From: an uncultured Collinsella sp.
Lineage (GTDB): Bacteria; Actinomycetota; Coriobacteriia; Coriobacteriales; Coriobacteriaceae
Direction of reading: 5' to 3'
Assembly: GCA_900551305.1 (NCBI GenBank)
Contig: URVK01000003.1
Location: 1 to 21,106 of the forward strand
Length of the DNA: 21,106 bases
Part shown: positions 1 through 5,353 of the stretch, in pieces
How positions within the stretch are numbered: the stretch's first letter is position 1
How the letters are laid out: the number at the start of each line of letters is the position of its first letter
Program-made: the position numbers and the translations under genes
The notes under the pieces: generated by a model
What the model was told of the DNA's origin: nothing
The model's database searches: none
What the model saw: only the letters and a program-made list of their open reading frames with translations

Positions 1-2
1 GC

Positions 3-19
3 GCGCCCTCGGTGGGCGC
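3..19 (-). terminator. GC-rich hairpin directly after the truncated reductase
   Basis: A perfect 6-bp stem (GCGCCC at 3-8, GGGCGC at 14-19, 5-nt loop) touches the stop codon of the leftward reductase stub. Any T-run would lie outside the window, so its role as a terminator cannot be confirmed. Confidence 0.3.
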
Positions 20-136
20 TTAGCCAGCCGTGAGCGCGGCGGTTGCGGCCGCCTCGGCCTCGGCCGGGGTCATGAGGAAGGTGCCCAAACCCTCGATGGG
101 CATCTCTACGTCGTTGTTGAGCTTCAGATACTCCAT
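20..136 (-). pseudogene. truncated aldo/keto reductase N-terminus (38 codons)
   Basis: This leftward frame has a good ribosome binding site (AAGGAGGAG just before the ATG at 136) and encodes 38 residues beginning MEYLKLNNDVEMPIEGLGTF. That matches the first beta-hairpin and strand of aldo/keto reductases (pattern LNNGxxMPxxGxGT), which continue with an Ala-rich helix and then GYRxIDTA. Here the frame stops (TAA, 20-22) right after the helix ALTAG, at the point where YR..IDTA is expected. The NADPH site and the Asp-Tyr-Lys-His catalytic tetrad are therefore missing. It is divergent from a LysR gene, a common regulator-target layout. The identity comes from pattern recognition of a short segment; a genuine small protein cannot be excluded, but a broken gene is more likely. 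Confidence 0.55.
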
Positions 137-217
137 GGTCTCCTCCTTAATGGTGACTTTTCGAATACGAGGCTACGGCGTTTACTGACGCGCGAGAAGT
201 TCACGTTGGAATGATGG

Positions 218-236
218 ATATAACCATGGGGTATAT
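218..236. promoter_or_regulatory. candidate LysR operator in the divergent promoter region
   Basis: ATATAACC (218-225), a 3-bp spacer and GGGTATAT (229-236) form an inverted repeat with 7 of 8 pairs. It contains a T-N11-A core (T221, A233), the usual LysR-family recognition pattern. It lies 30 bp before the LysR start and about 80 bp before the reductase stub, which suits autoregulation and control of the divergent gene. CATAAT at 243-248 could be a -10 element for the regulator. Binding is inferred, not shown. Confidence 0.4.
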
Positions 237-265
237 ACGGCACATAATGCGTGACAGGAGGATCG

Positions 266-1165
266 ATGTACAACCCACAGCTTGACACTTTCATCCGCGT
301 GGCGGAGGCGGGCAGCTTCTCCAAGGCGGCACAAGAGTCCTTCATCACGCCCACGGCCGTCATCAAGCAGATGAACCTGCTGGAGTCGCGGCTAGGCCTT
401 ACGCTGTTCCACCGATCGCATCAGGGGCTTTCGCTTACGCGAGCAGGCAGGTCGCTGCTCGCCGACGCCCGCCATATCGTGCAGTATTCTCAAGAATCAA
501 TCGCACGCGCCCGCGTCGCCGAGCGCGGAGAGAAGCGCATCATCCGCGTGGGAGTGTCGCTCATGACGCCCAGCACGCCGCTCACGAAGCTGTGGCCGAA
601 GGTGAAGGAACGTTGCCCTGGCATGAGCCTTCAGGTGGTCACGTTTGAAAACACGCCCTCGGCGGCGCGCGGTTTGGCGAACCTCGGGCAAGACATGGAT
701 ATCGTGGTGGGGATTTTCGACGATGCCTTTCTTAAAGAGCGCGGGTGCCTGGGCCTCGAGCTTTCGCGCGAGCCGCTCTGGTGCGCCGTTCCCATCGACA
801 GCGAACTCGCCAAACGCGACATCGTCACATTCGACGACCTCCACAATCACAGTCTTATGCTTATACGCCGGGGCTGGAACGCCGAAATCGACCGCGTGCG
901 CGACGAGATACTCTTGCATCATCCTCAAATCGCGCTCGTAGACTTCCCGCAATATCGGGCGGAGGTGTTCAATCGCGGCGCGAACGAGGACCTCGCGCTT
1001 GCGACGCTGCCGTTGTGGGCCAACGTCCACCCCATGCTCAAAACCGTCCCTACCGATTGGGACTGTCTCGTGTCTTACGGGCTGCTTCATTCGCCGCACC
1101 CCGCAGACCATGTGCGGGAGTTCCTCGATGCGGTGTCTGCCGTGCTCGAGGCAAAGCATCGATAG
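266..1165 (+). CDS. LysR-family transcriptional regulator
   Basis: 299-residue DNA-binding regulator of the usual LysR length. The N-terminal winged helix-turn-helix covers about residues 1-60, with the family pattern LDTFIRVAEAGSFSKAA, then TPTAVIKQMNLLESRLGLTLF and the wing-like LTRAG. Residues from about 90 form the periplasmic-binding-protein-like effector domain (RVGVSLMTPSTP... through DMDIVVGIF). The ATG at 266 was chosen over the in-frame GTG at 251 because AGGAGG (256-261) sits just before it and would be inside the gene otherwise. The gene is divergent from a truncated aldo/keto reductase, its probable former target. A strong terminator follows at 1308. The effector is unknown. Confidence 0.9.
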   Translation: MYNPQLDTFIRVAEAGSFSKAAQESFITPTAVIKQMNLLESRLGLTLFHRSHQGLSLTRAGRSLLADARHIVQYSQESIARARVAERGEKRIIRVGVSLMTPSTPLTKLWPKVKERCPGMSLQVVTFENTPSAARGLANLGQDMDIVVGIFDDAFLKERGCLGLELSREPLWCAVPIDSELAKRDIVTFDDLHNHSLMLIRRGWNAEIDRVRDEILLHHPQIALVDFPQYRAEVFNRGANEDLALATLPLWANVHPMLKTVPTDWDCLVSYGLLHSPHPADHVREFLDAVSAVLEAKHR

Positions 1166-1307
1166 GCAATCGCGAACAGATGCGCTTATGCCTATGGGAA
1201 TAACGGGAACTGGCTTCTGAGCTTGCGTTTTGATACCGTCGAGTACCGCCCGATGTTGTTTCGGCGTCGCCATAGAGCAAAGCCATCAGCGAAATGACGG
1301 GAATAAC

Positions 1308-1342
1308 AGCCTCCGAACCTTCTGTTCGGAGGCTTTCTTTTT
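1308..1342 (+). terminator. strong rho-independent terminator
   Basis: Perfect 11-bp stem (AGCCTCCGAAC, 1308-1318, with GTTCGGAGGCT, 1324-1334), 5-nt loop, then TTCTTTTT. It ends LysR transcription 143 bp after the stop codon and may also help stop the convergent MerR transcript, although the T-run is poor on that strand. The stretch 1166-1307 holds no recognisable gene. Confidence 0.9.
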
Positions 1343-1394
1343 GCATGTCTGCCTAAACGACTCCTTGCCAAAGCCCCTTGAGCATCGGGCGGCA

Positions 1395-1835
1395 TTATTG
1401 AGCGTGGGCGCTATCGTAGGTATCTTTGATCTCTTCCGGCAAATCGTCGGGAATCAGCGCCTTCACTCTATCCTCGTTGCCATCTTGGATCGCCTGCTCG
1501 TAGTACCAGCATTTGAACTTCAACATATCCAGCGCACGGTTCATGTTCGCGATTTCCGATTCCATGTGGGCCTTCCGCTCCTCGAACATGGCCTTGCGCT
1601 TGGGATATGTCGATGGGCCCTCCGCGCACCATTCCATGAACAGCCGGATGTCCTTGATCTCCATCCCAGCCTTCTTTAAGCATTCGATGACCCGAAGCGC
1701 CTCGAGTTCCGTATCGCCGAATCGGCGAATGCCGGACGTCCGCTCCAATTCCGGGAACAATCCCTGCTTGTCGTAATAGCGCAGCGTGGAAACGGGCAGA
1801 CCGAACATATCCGCCACCTGTCCGATTGTGTACAT
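1395..1835 (-). CDS. MerR-family regulator, thiol-sensing (NmlR/AdhR-like) type
   Basis: 146-residue activator. The N-terminal MerR helix-turn-helix and wing are clear (YTIGQVADMFGLPVSTLRYY, then SGIRRF). They are followed by a long dimerisation helix (about residues 78-120, EERKAHMESEIANM region). Cysteines lie at 52, 70 and 109. Cys52, in ECLKKAGM, is at the place of the conserved reactive cysteine of the AdhR/NmlR group, which respond to aldehydes and other electrophiles; the metal-binding cysteines of CueR or MerR are not apparent. The ATG at 1835 is preferred to an in-frame TTG at 1850 because GGAGGG lies immediately upstream of the ATG. An operator-like palindrome lies 35 bp upstream, between this gene and the divergent enzyme operon. 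Confidence 0.9.
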   Translation of the reverse strand: MYTIGQVADMFGLPVSTLRYYDKQGLFPELERTSGIRRFGDTELEALRVIECLKKAGMEIKDIRLFMEWCAEGPSTYPKRKAMFEERKAHMESEIANMNRALDMLKFKCWYYEQAIQDGNEDRVKALIPDDLPEEIKDTYDSAHAQ

Positions 1836-1866
1836 GGTCCCTCCGGACAAATCTCGAATTTACTCC

Positions 1867-1897
1867 TTGACCTAAAGTCAGGTTTAGGTATTACCTT
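1867..1897 (+). promoter_or_regulatory. MerR-type operator overlapping a promoter
   Basis: A perfect inverted repeat, ACCTAAA (1870-1876), 6-bp spacer, TTTAGGT (1883-1889), overlaps a -35 element TTGACC (1867-1872) reading rightwards. MerR-family operators typically lie within an overlong 19-20 bp spacer; a 19-bp spacer would place a weak -10 (TACCTT) at 1892-1897. The TTGACC-plus-palindrome layout matches operators known for AdhR/NmlR-type MerR proteins. Target and exact -10 are inferred. Confidence 0.65.
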
Positions 1898-1950
1898 CAT
1901 TTTCGTCAATATAAATTGGGAGCGCAAGGGATTTTCGCCAAAGGCGCACA

Positions 1951-2049
1951 CTTGCCGGAACGGTATTCGCCGGCGGCTTGAACGGCGTGGGCGAAATCGG
2001 CGGGCATCCCGCTCTTGAGCAGGCGCGACGAATGGGCACAGGAGTCTAG
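1951..2049 (+). pseudogene. 3' remnant of a flavodoxin/NADPH-dependent FMN reductase-like gene
   Basis: In the rightward frame ending at TAG (2047-2049), residues read TVFAGGLNGVGEIGGHPALE followed by QARRMGTGV. This resembles the C-terminal end of flavodoxin-fold NAD(P)H-dependent FMN reductases, which often finish with a GGVNxxGDIxGHPALxEAxxMG pattern. There is no start or FMN-binding N-terminus: the frame is closed by a TAA at about 1912, and recognisable sequence begins near 1951, only about 60 bp after the MerR operator. The simplest reading is that a gene originally next to the operator lost its 5' part. The match is recalled, not searched. Confidence 0.4.
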
Positions 2050-2111
2050 GCGCGGCCTAGCTGGGCGGAAGCAGTTTTGCACTCAAAACCATCGACAGGA
2101 GGAAATCGATC

Positions 2112-2876
2112 ATGGCAATCAAACAGACAGCGGGCAGAGATGCCCTGGGGGACTTTGCTCCCAAATTCGCACAGCTCAATGACGATGTGCTGTTCGGCGA
2201 GGTGTGGAGCCGAGAAGACAGGCTTTCCCTTCGAGACCGCAGCGTGGTGACGGTGGTTGCCTTGATGGCACAGGGGCTGACGGACTCTTCGTTCCAATAT
2301 CATCTGATGTCCGCAAAGAACAACGGCGTGACCAGGGCGGAGATAGCGGAAATCCTTACGCACGCGGCGTTTTACGCAGGCTGGCCCAAGGCATGGGCGG
2401 CCTTTCGCATGGCGAAGGAGGTCTGGGCGGATAGCGATGCCGCCGACGCAAGAACCAAGCATCAAAACGAGATGGCCTTTCCCATCGGTGCCCCCAACGA
2501 CGCATTTGCGAAGTACTTTATCGGGCAAAGCTACCTCGCGCCCCTTTCCACCGAGCAGGTCGGCATTTACAACGTTACGTTCGAGCCAGGCTGCCGCAAC
2601 AACTGGCACACCCATCACGCCAAAAGCGGCGGCGGGCAGATTCTCGTCTGTGTGGCTGGCCGAGGGTTTTACCAGGAATGGGGCAAACCGGCACAGGAGC
2701 TGTGCCCCGGCGATGTAGTAAATATTCCCGCAGGCGTAAAGCACTGGCACGGTGCGGCGCCCGACAGCTGGTTCTCCCATCTCGCGGTGGAGGTTCCGGG
2801 CGAGGAGGCCTCCAACGAGTGGTTGGAGCCCGTGGACGACGAGCAATACCTTAAAGCGACTGACAAGGAGGTTTAG
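2112..2876 (+). CDS. carboxymuconolactone decarboxylase-like domain fused to a cupin
   Basis: 254-residue two-domain protein. Residues about 10-110 match the carboxymuconolactone decarboxylase/AhpD-like fold (SREDRLSLRDRSVVTVVALM, then EIAEILTHAAFYAGWPKAW). The redox CXXC of AhpD is absent; the site reads SSFQYH. Residues about 140-235 form a cupin: motif 1 carries WHTHH (His166, His168) and motif 2 GDVVNIPAGVKHWHG (His211, His213), plausible ligands for one metal. Such fusions are frequent near MerR regulators and flavodoxin-like reductases, but their substrate is not established. A strong site (AGGAGG, about 2097-2102) precedes the ATG. It is the first gene of a three-gene run, and its end carries the ribosome binding site of the next gene. 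Confidence 0.9.
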   Translation: MAIKQTAGRDALGDFAPKFAQLNDDVLFGEVWSREDRLSLRDRSVVTVVALMAQGLTDSSFQYHLMSAKNNGVTRAEIAEILTHAAFYAGWPKAWAAFRMAKEVWADSDAADARTKHQNEMAFPIGAPNDAFAKYFIGQSYLAPLSTEQVGIYNVTFEPGCRNNWHTHHAKSGGGQILVCVAGRGFYQEWGKPAQELCPGDVVNIPAGVKHWHGAAPDSWFSHLAVEVPGEEASNEWLEPVDDEQYLKATDKEV

Positions 2877-2878
2877 GT

Positions 2879-3850
2879 ATGGAACAGTTGAATCTGACGC
2901 AGGAATGGGACAAAGTATTCCCCAAAAGCGACAAGGTTGAGCACAGCAAGGCGACCTTCCATAACCGATACGGCATCACGCTGGTGGCTGACGTCTACGT
3001 GCCTAAGAACGCGGAAGGCAAACTGCCCGCCATCGCCGTCAGCGGCCCGTTTGGCGCGGTGAAGGAACAGTCCTCCGGTCTGTACGCGCAGAAAATGGCG
3101 GAGCTGGGCTTTTTCGCAATTGCCTTCGACCCGTCCTATACCGGCGAGAGCGGCGGTGCGCCCCGCTATGTAGCATCGCCGGACATCAACACCGAGGATT
3201 TCTGCGCAGCGGTTGATTTCCTCTCTGTGCAGGAAAACGTCGACCCGGAGCGTATCGGCATCATCGGTATCTGCGGTTGGGGCGGCATGGCAGTCAATGC
3301 GGCGGCTATCGACACCCGTATCAAAGCTACCGCGGCTATGACCATGTACGATATGACCCGCGTGACCGCAAACGGCTATTTTGACGCCGAGGATTCCGAG
3401 CAGGCGCGCTTTGAAAAGCGGAAAGCGCTGAATGCGCAGCGCACCGAGGACTATAAAAACGGCAGCTATGCGCTGGCGGGCGGCGTGGTCGATCCGCTAC
3501 CGGAGGATGCGCCGCAGTTTTTAGCGGACTATTACGCCTACTACAAAACTCCGCGAGGCTACCATTCCCGCAGCCTGAACTCCAACGGTGGCTGGAATGT
3601 GACGTCCTCGCTGTCGTTTATGAATATGCCGATTCTGCAGTACGCCGGCGAGATCCGCTCCGCCGTGCTGCTGGTGCACGGCGAGAAGGCGCACTCCCGC
3701 TATTTCAGCGAAACCGCGTATAGCAAGCTGACGGGGGACAACAAGGAATTGCTCATTATCCCCGGTGCCAGCCATACCGACCTCTACGATCAGATGGATA
3801 TCATTCCGTTCGAAAAGCTGAAAGCATTCTTTGAGGAGTATTTGAAATAA
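2879..3850 (+). CDS. alpha/beta hydrolase, dienelactone-hydrolase-like (YcjY type)
   Basis: 323-residue cytoplasmic alpha/beta hydrolase with no signal peptide. The nucleophile elbow reads GICGWGG, so the nucleophile is Cys132, as in dienelactone hydrolases, not Ser. The C-terminal catalytic His is His299 in PGASHTDLYD. The strand carrying the acid reads LLVHGEKAHSRYFSE, where a Glu replaces the usual Asp after HG. It starts 2 bp after the upstream stop, with AAGGAGG inside the end of that gene, so translation is probably coupled. Its codon use is more neutral than in neighbouring genes, which could indicate transfer among gut anaerobes; this is a weak impression. The substrate is unknown. 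Confidence 0.9.
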   Translation: MEQLNLTQEWDKVFPKSDKVEHSKATFHNRYGITLVADVYVPKNAEGKLPAIAVSGPFGAVKEQSSGLYAQKMAELGFFAIAFDPSYTGESGGAPRYVASPDINTEDFCAAVDFLSVQENVDPERIGIIGICGWGGMAVNAAAIDTRIKATAAMTMYDMTRVTANGYFDAEDSEQARFEKRKALNAQRTEDYKNGSYALAGGVVDPLPEDAPQFLADYYAYYKTPRGYHSRSLNSNGGWNVTSSLSFMNMPILQYAGEIRSAVLLVHGEKAHSRYFSETAYSKLTGDNKELLIIPGASHTDLYDQMDIIPFEKLKAFFEEYLK

Positions 3851-3953
3851 GGCGTGCCTTGATTTAATGCCAAGCCTCCAGCAACGATTCTTCTAAAGAG
3901 TGGGAGTAGTTGAAACGAGGCGATTGAATAACTCCATCTGTTTTGGTTAAAAC

Positions 3954-3982
3954 AAAAAAATATGCCGCGCGCCTGCGGCATA
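3954..3982 (-). terminator. hairpin with T-run on the opposite strand, inside the operon
   Basis: TATGCCGC (3961-3968) and GCGGCATA (3975-3982) pair perfectly around a 6-nt loop, and seven A residues (3954-3960) give a T7 run on the minus strand. It is a textbook terminator for leftward transcription, yet no leftward gene lies to its right until the AAA pseudogene, which has its own terminator. On the plus strand the hairpin sits directly before the AAGGAGGG site of the FMN reductase gene. The rest of 3851-3953 shows nothing recognisable. Confidence 0.45.
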
Positions 3983-3998
3983 AAGGAGGGAGATTTCT

Positions 3999-4529
3999 AT
4001 GAAAATCGTTGTATTGAGCGGCAGCCCGCGCAAGGGCGCCAATACCGACACCATGGTCGAGGCGTTTGCCGAGACCGCGCGCGAGGGCGGCAATACGGTC
4101 GAGGTCATCCGCGTTGCCGGCAAAAAGATCGCCGGCTGCCTGGGATGCCAGTACTGCTTTGCCCATGAGGGCACCTGCGTGCAAAAGGACGACATGGCCG
4201 GCGTGATCGAGTCGCTGAAAGACGCCGACATGGTTGTCTTCGCTTCGCCCATCTACTGGTTTGATATCACTGCGCAGGAGAAAGCTGCCATTGACCGCCT
4301 GTACGCCTTCGGTGCTACGGGCTTCCCGTTCACCAAGACGGCCCTTTTGCTCGATAGCCACAGCGAGGGCGTCTATGATGCGGCGATCGCTATGTACAAG
4401 TCAACCTGCGCGTACTGCAAGTGGGAGGACCAGGGCATTGTCACCATCAGCGGTATGACCGAGCGCGACAGCATGGCATCCTCGCCCAAGTTGGAAGGGG
4501 TGCGAGAGCTCGCCCGCAAGTTGGCCTAA
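3999..4529 (+). CDS. flavodoxin-family NAD(P)H-dependent FMN reductase
   Basis: 176-residue flavodoxin-fold oxidoreductase. The FMN phosphate loop is SGSPRKGANTDTM (residues 7-19), and the second flavin loop is SPIYWFDIT (83-91). A cysteine cluster, GCLGCQYCFAHEGTC (Cys47, 50, 53, 60), is the pattern seen in iron-sulphur flavoprotein-like and WrbA-related reductases; whether it binds a cluster here is not known. The family uses NAD(P)H to reduce quinones, nitro or azo compounds. AAGGAGGG lies about 9 bp before the ATG. It is 148 bp after the hydrolase, beyond a hairpin, so it may be partly independent of the two upstream genes. Together with them it suits handling of electrophiles sensed by the MerR regulator (inference). 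Confidence 0.9.
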   Translation: MKIVVLSGSPRKGANTDTMVEAFAETAREGGNTVEVIRVAGKKIAGCLGCQYCFAHEGTCVQKDDMAGVIESLKDADMVVFASPIYWFDITAQEKAAIDRLYAFGATGFPFTKTALLLDSHSEGVYDAAIAMYKSTCAYCKWEDQGIVTISGMTERDSMASSPKLEGVRELARKLA

Positions 4530-4536
4530 GGGCAAG

Positions 4537-4608
4537 AAAAACGCATGGCAATCGGTGTTGGTGGAAAATACTTGCTGTCCTTACCAAGAGGAATGCCGAT
4601 TGCCATGC
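4537..4608 (-). terminator. long inverted repeat ending in a leftward T-run
   Basis: GCATGGCAATCGG (4543-4555) and CCGATTGCCATGC (4596-4608) are perfect 13-bp complements separated by 40 nt that can pair further (TTGGT with ACCAA). On the minus strand the repeat is followed by GTTTTTCTT, so it can act as a terminator for the leftward AAA remnant ending at 4639. The long loop is unusual for a simple terminator, and a MITE-like origin is possible. Confidence 0.55.
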
Positions 4609-4638
4609 AACGATGCTCCAGCGGACAATTCCGGTGTG

Positions 4639-5141
4639 CTAAAACGCCTTCTCGTTCAAGAATTCCCTGAACGCGGGGATGTCAAAGCCAACGAGACCAC
4701 GTCCACGTTCCCCGACAACGCCGTCCTCGAGGAGGCGGCGTTTGTATTGGCTTGCGTAGTTGCTGGCGACGCCCATGCGTTTGGCTATCTCCGAGACCCT
4801 GCTGGGGCCAGAATCAGGCAGCATCGCGAGCAAAAACTCAATGTCTTTATCGGAAAGCTCCCGATAGGTCGTTTCGAGAGAAGTCCGATGTCATGTTTTT
4901 CGAGTTGCTTAAAGATGCCATTCATGCGCGTGCGCCAGTTGCCCTGAGCCTCTTGAGCATATGTCCAATCGATGCCCACTGGGCCAATTTGAACACCGTT
5001 TATGCGCGCGTGAGGCTGTGAGAGGTAGCTATCTGCGGCTTCTTTGGTTCGCTCGATAATATCTTCGAGCATGCCTGGCATGGCGGAGACATTTGCTGCG
5101 ATCCATGGTGGCCCCTTTGCAAGTTTTGCTGTTTTTTGCAA
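4639..5141 (-). pseudogene. collapsed AAA-family ATPase with C-terminal winged helix
   Basis: Two adjacent frames belong together. The upstream frame contains MPGMLEDIIERTKEAADSYL and later RMNGIFKQLEKHDIGLL (ending about 4878). The downstream frame continues LETTYRELSDKDIEFLLAML, then the helix-turn-helix SEIAKRMGVASNYASQYKRR and ends at 4639. Intact proteins of this archaeal-type AAA ATPase group have the Walker B acidic residues (LLITVDE) and over 100 further residues between these two segments. Here that middle and the N-terminal P-loop are missing, and the join changes frame near 4880. The gene is thus internally deleted and 5'-truncated, and cannot hydrolyse ATP. The family assignment is from memory of related sequences. 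Confidence 0.6.
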
Positions 5142-5171
5142 GTTTTGCTAACTTTTGCAAGTTTTGCTAAC
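5115..5171. repeat. tandem 19-bp A/T-tract repeat (2 exact plus 1 imperfect copy)
   Basis: TTTTGCAAGTTTTGCTAAC occurs exactly at 5134-5152 and 5153-5171. A degenerate copy at 5115-5133 differs in the first and last bases. Each unit is itself two half-units sharing TTTTGC, so a T-tract recurs every 9-10 bp for about 57 bp, which should give intrinsic DNA curvature. It sits exactly at the 5' edge of the AAA remnant. Confidence 0.85.
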
Positions 5172-5208
5172 GACTGACCAAAGGGCATCGAAGCAGTGAC
5201 GCTGACAT

Positions 5209-5238
5209 TTTTTACGCAGAAAAATAAGCAGAAATCAA
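5209..5238 (-). promoter_or_regulatory. possible leftward promoter for the AAA remnant
   Basis: On the minus strand TTGATT (5238-5233), an 18-bp spacer and TAAAAA (5214-5209) resemble a sigma-70 promoter in an AT-rich patch. A partly overlapping inverted repeat (ACGCAG at 5214-5219 and CTGCGT further right) may matter for regulation. Weak evidence. Confidence 0.3.
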
Positions 5239-5267
5239 TTAATCTGCGTTAAGAAATAGTTGAGAAG

Positions 5268-5316
5268 AAAAACGACGAGTCCCGGGCGCAATGTCGTTGC
5301 GCTCCGGGCCTCGTCG
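5268..5316 (-). terminator. rho-independent terminator of the topoisomerase operon
   Basis: Read leftwards, CGACGAG pairs with CTCGTCG (7 bp), CCCGG with CCGGG and GCGCA with TGCGC, with only single mismatches or bulges between them and a 7-nt loop. TTTTTCTTCT follows. It lies 38 bp downstream of the ParC-like stop codon. Confidence 0.9.
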
Positions 5317-5353
5317 CTTTGCGAAGTATCTAACGATCTCGTTGCCGTGGTAC

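Noticed and set aside
1166..1307. Possible leftward membrane-protein start between LysR and the terminator
   Set aside because: A short hydrophobic stretch (VIPVISLMALLYG) is open, but the frame runs antisense into LysR and has no ribosome binding site.
3851..3953. Possible promoter before the FMN reductase gene
   Set aside because: TTGAAA at about 3910 has no acceptable -10 element at the correct distance.
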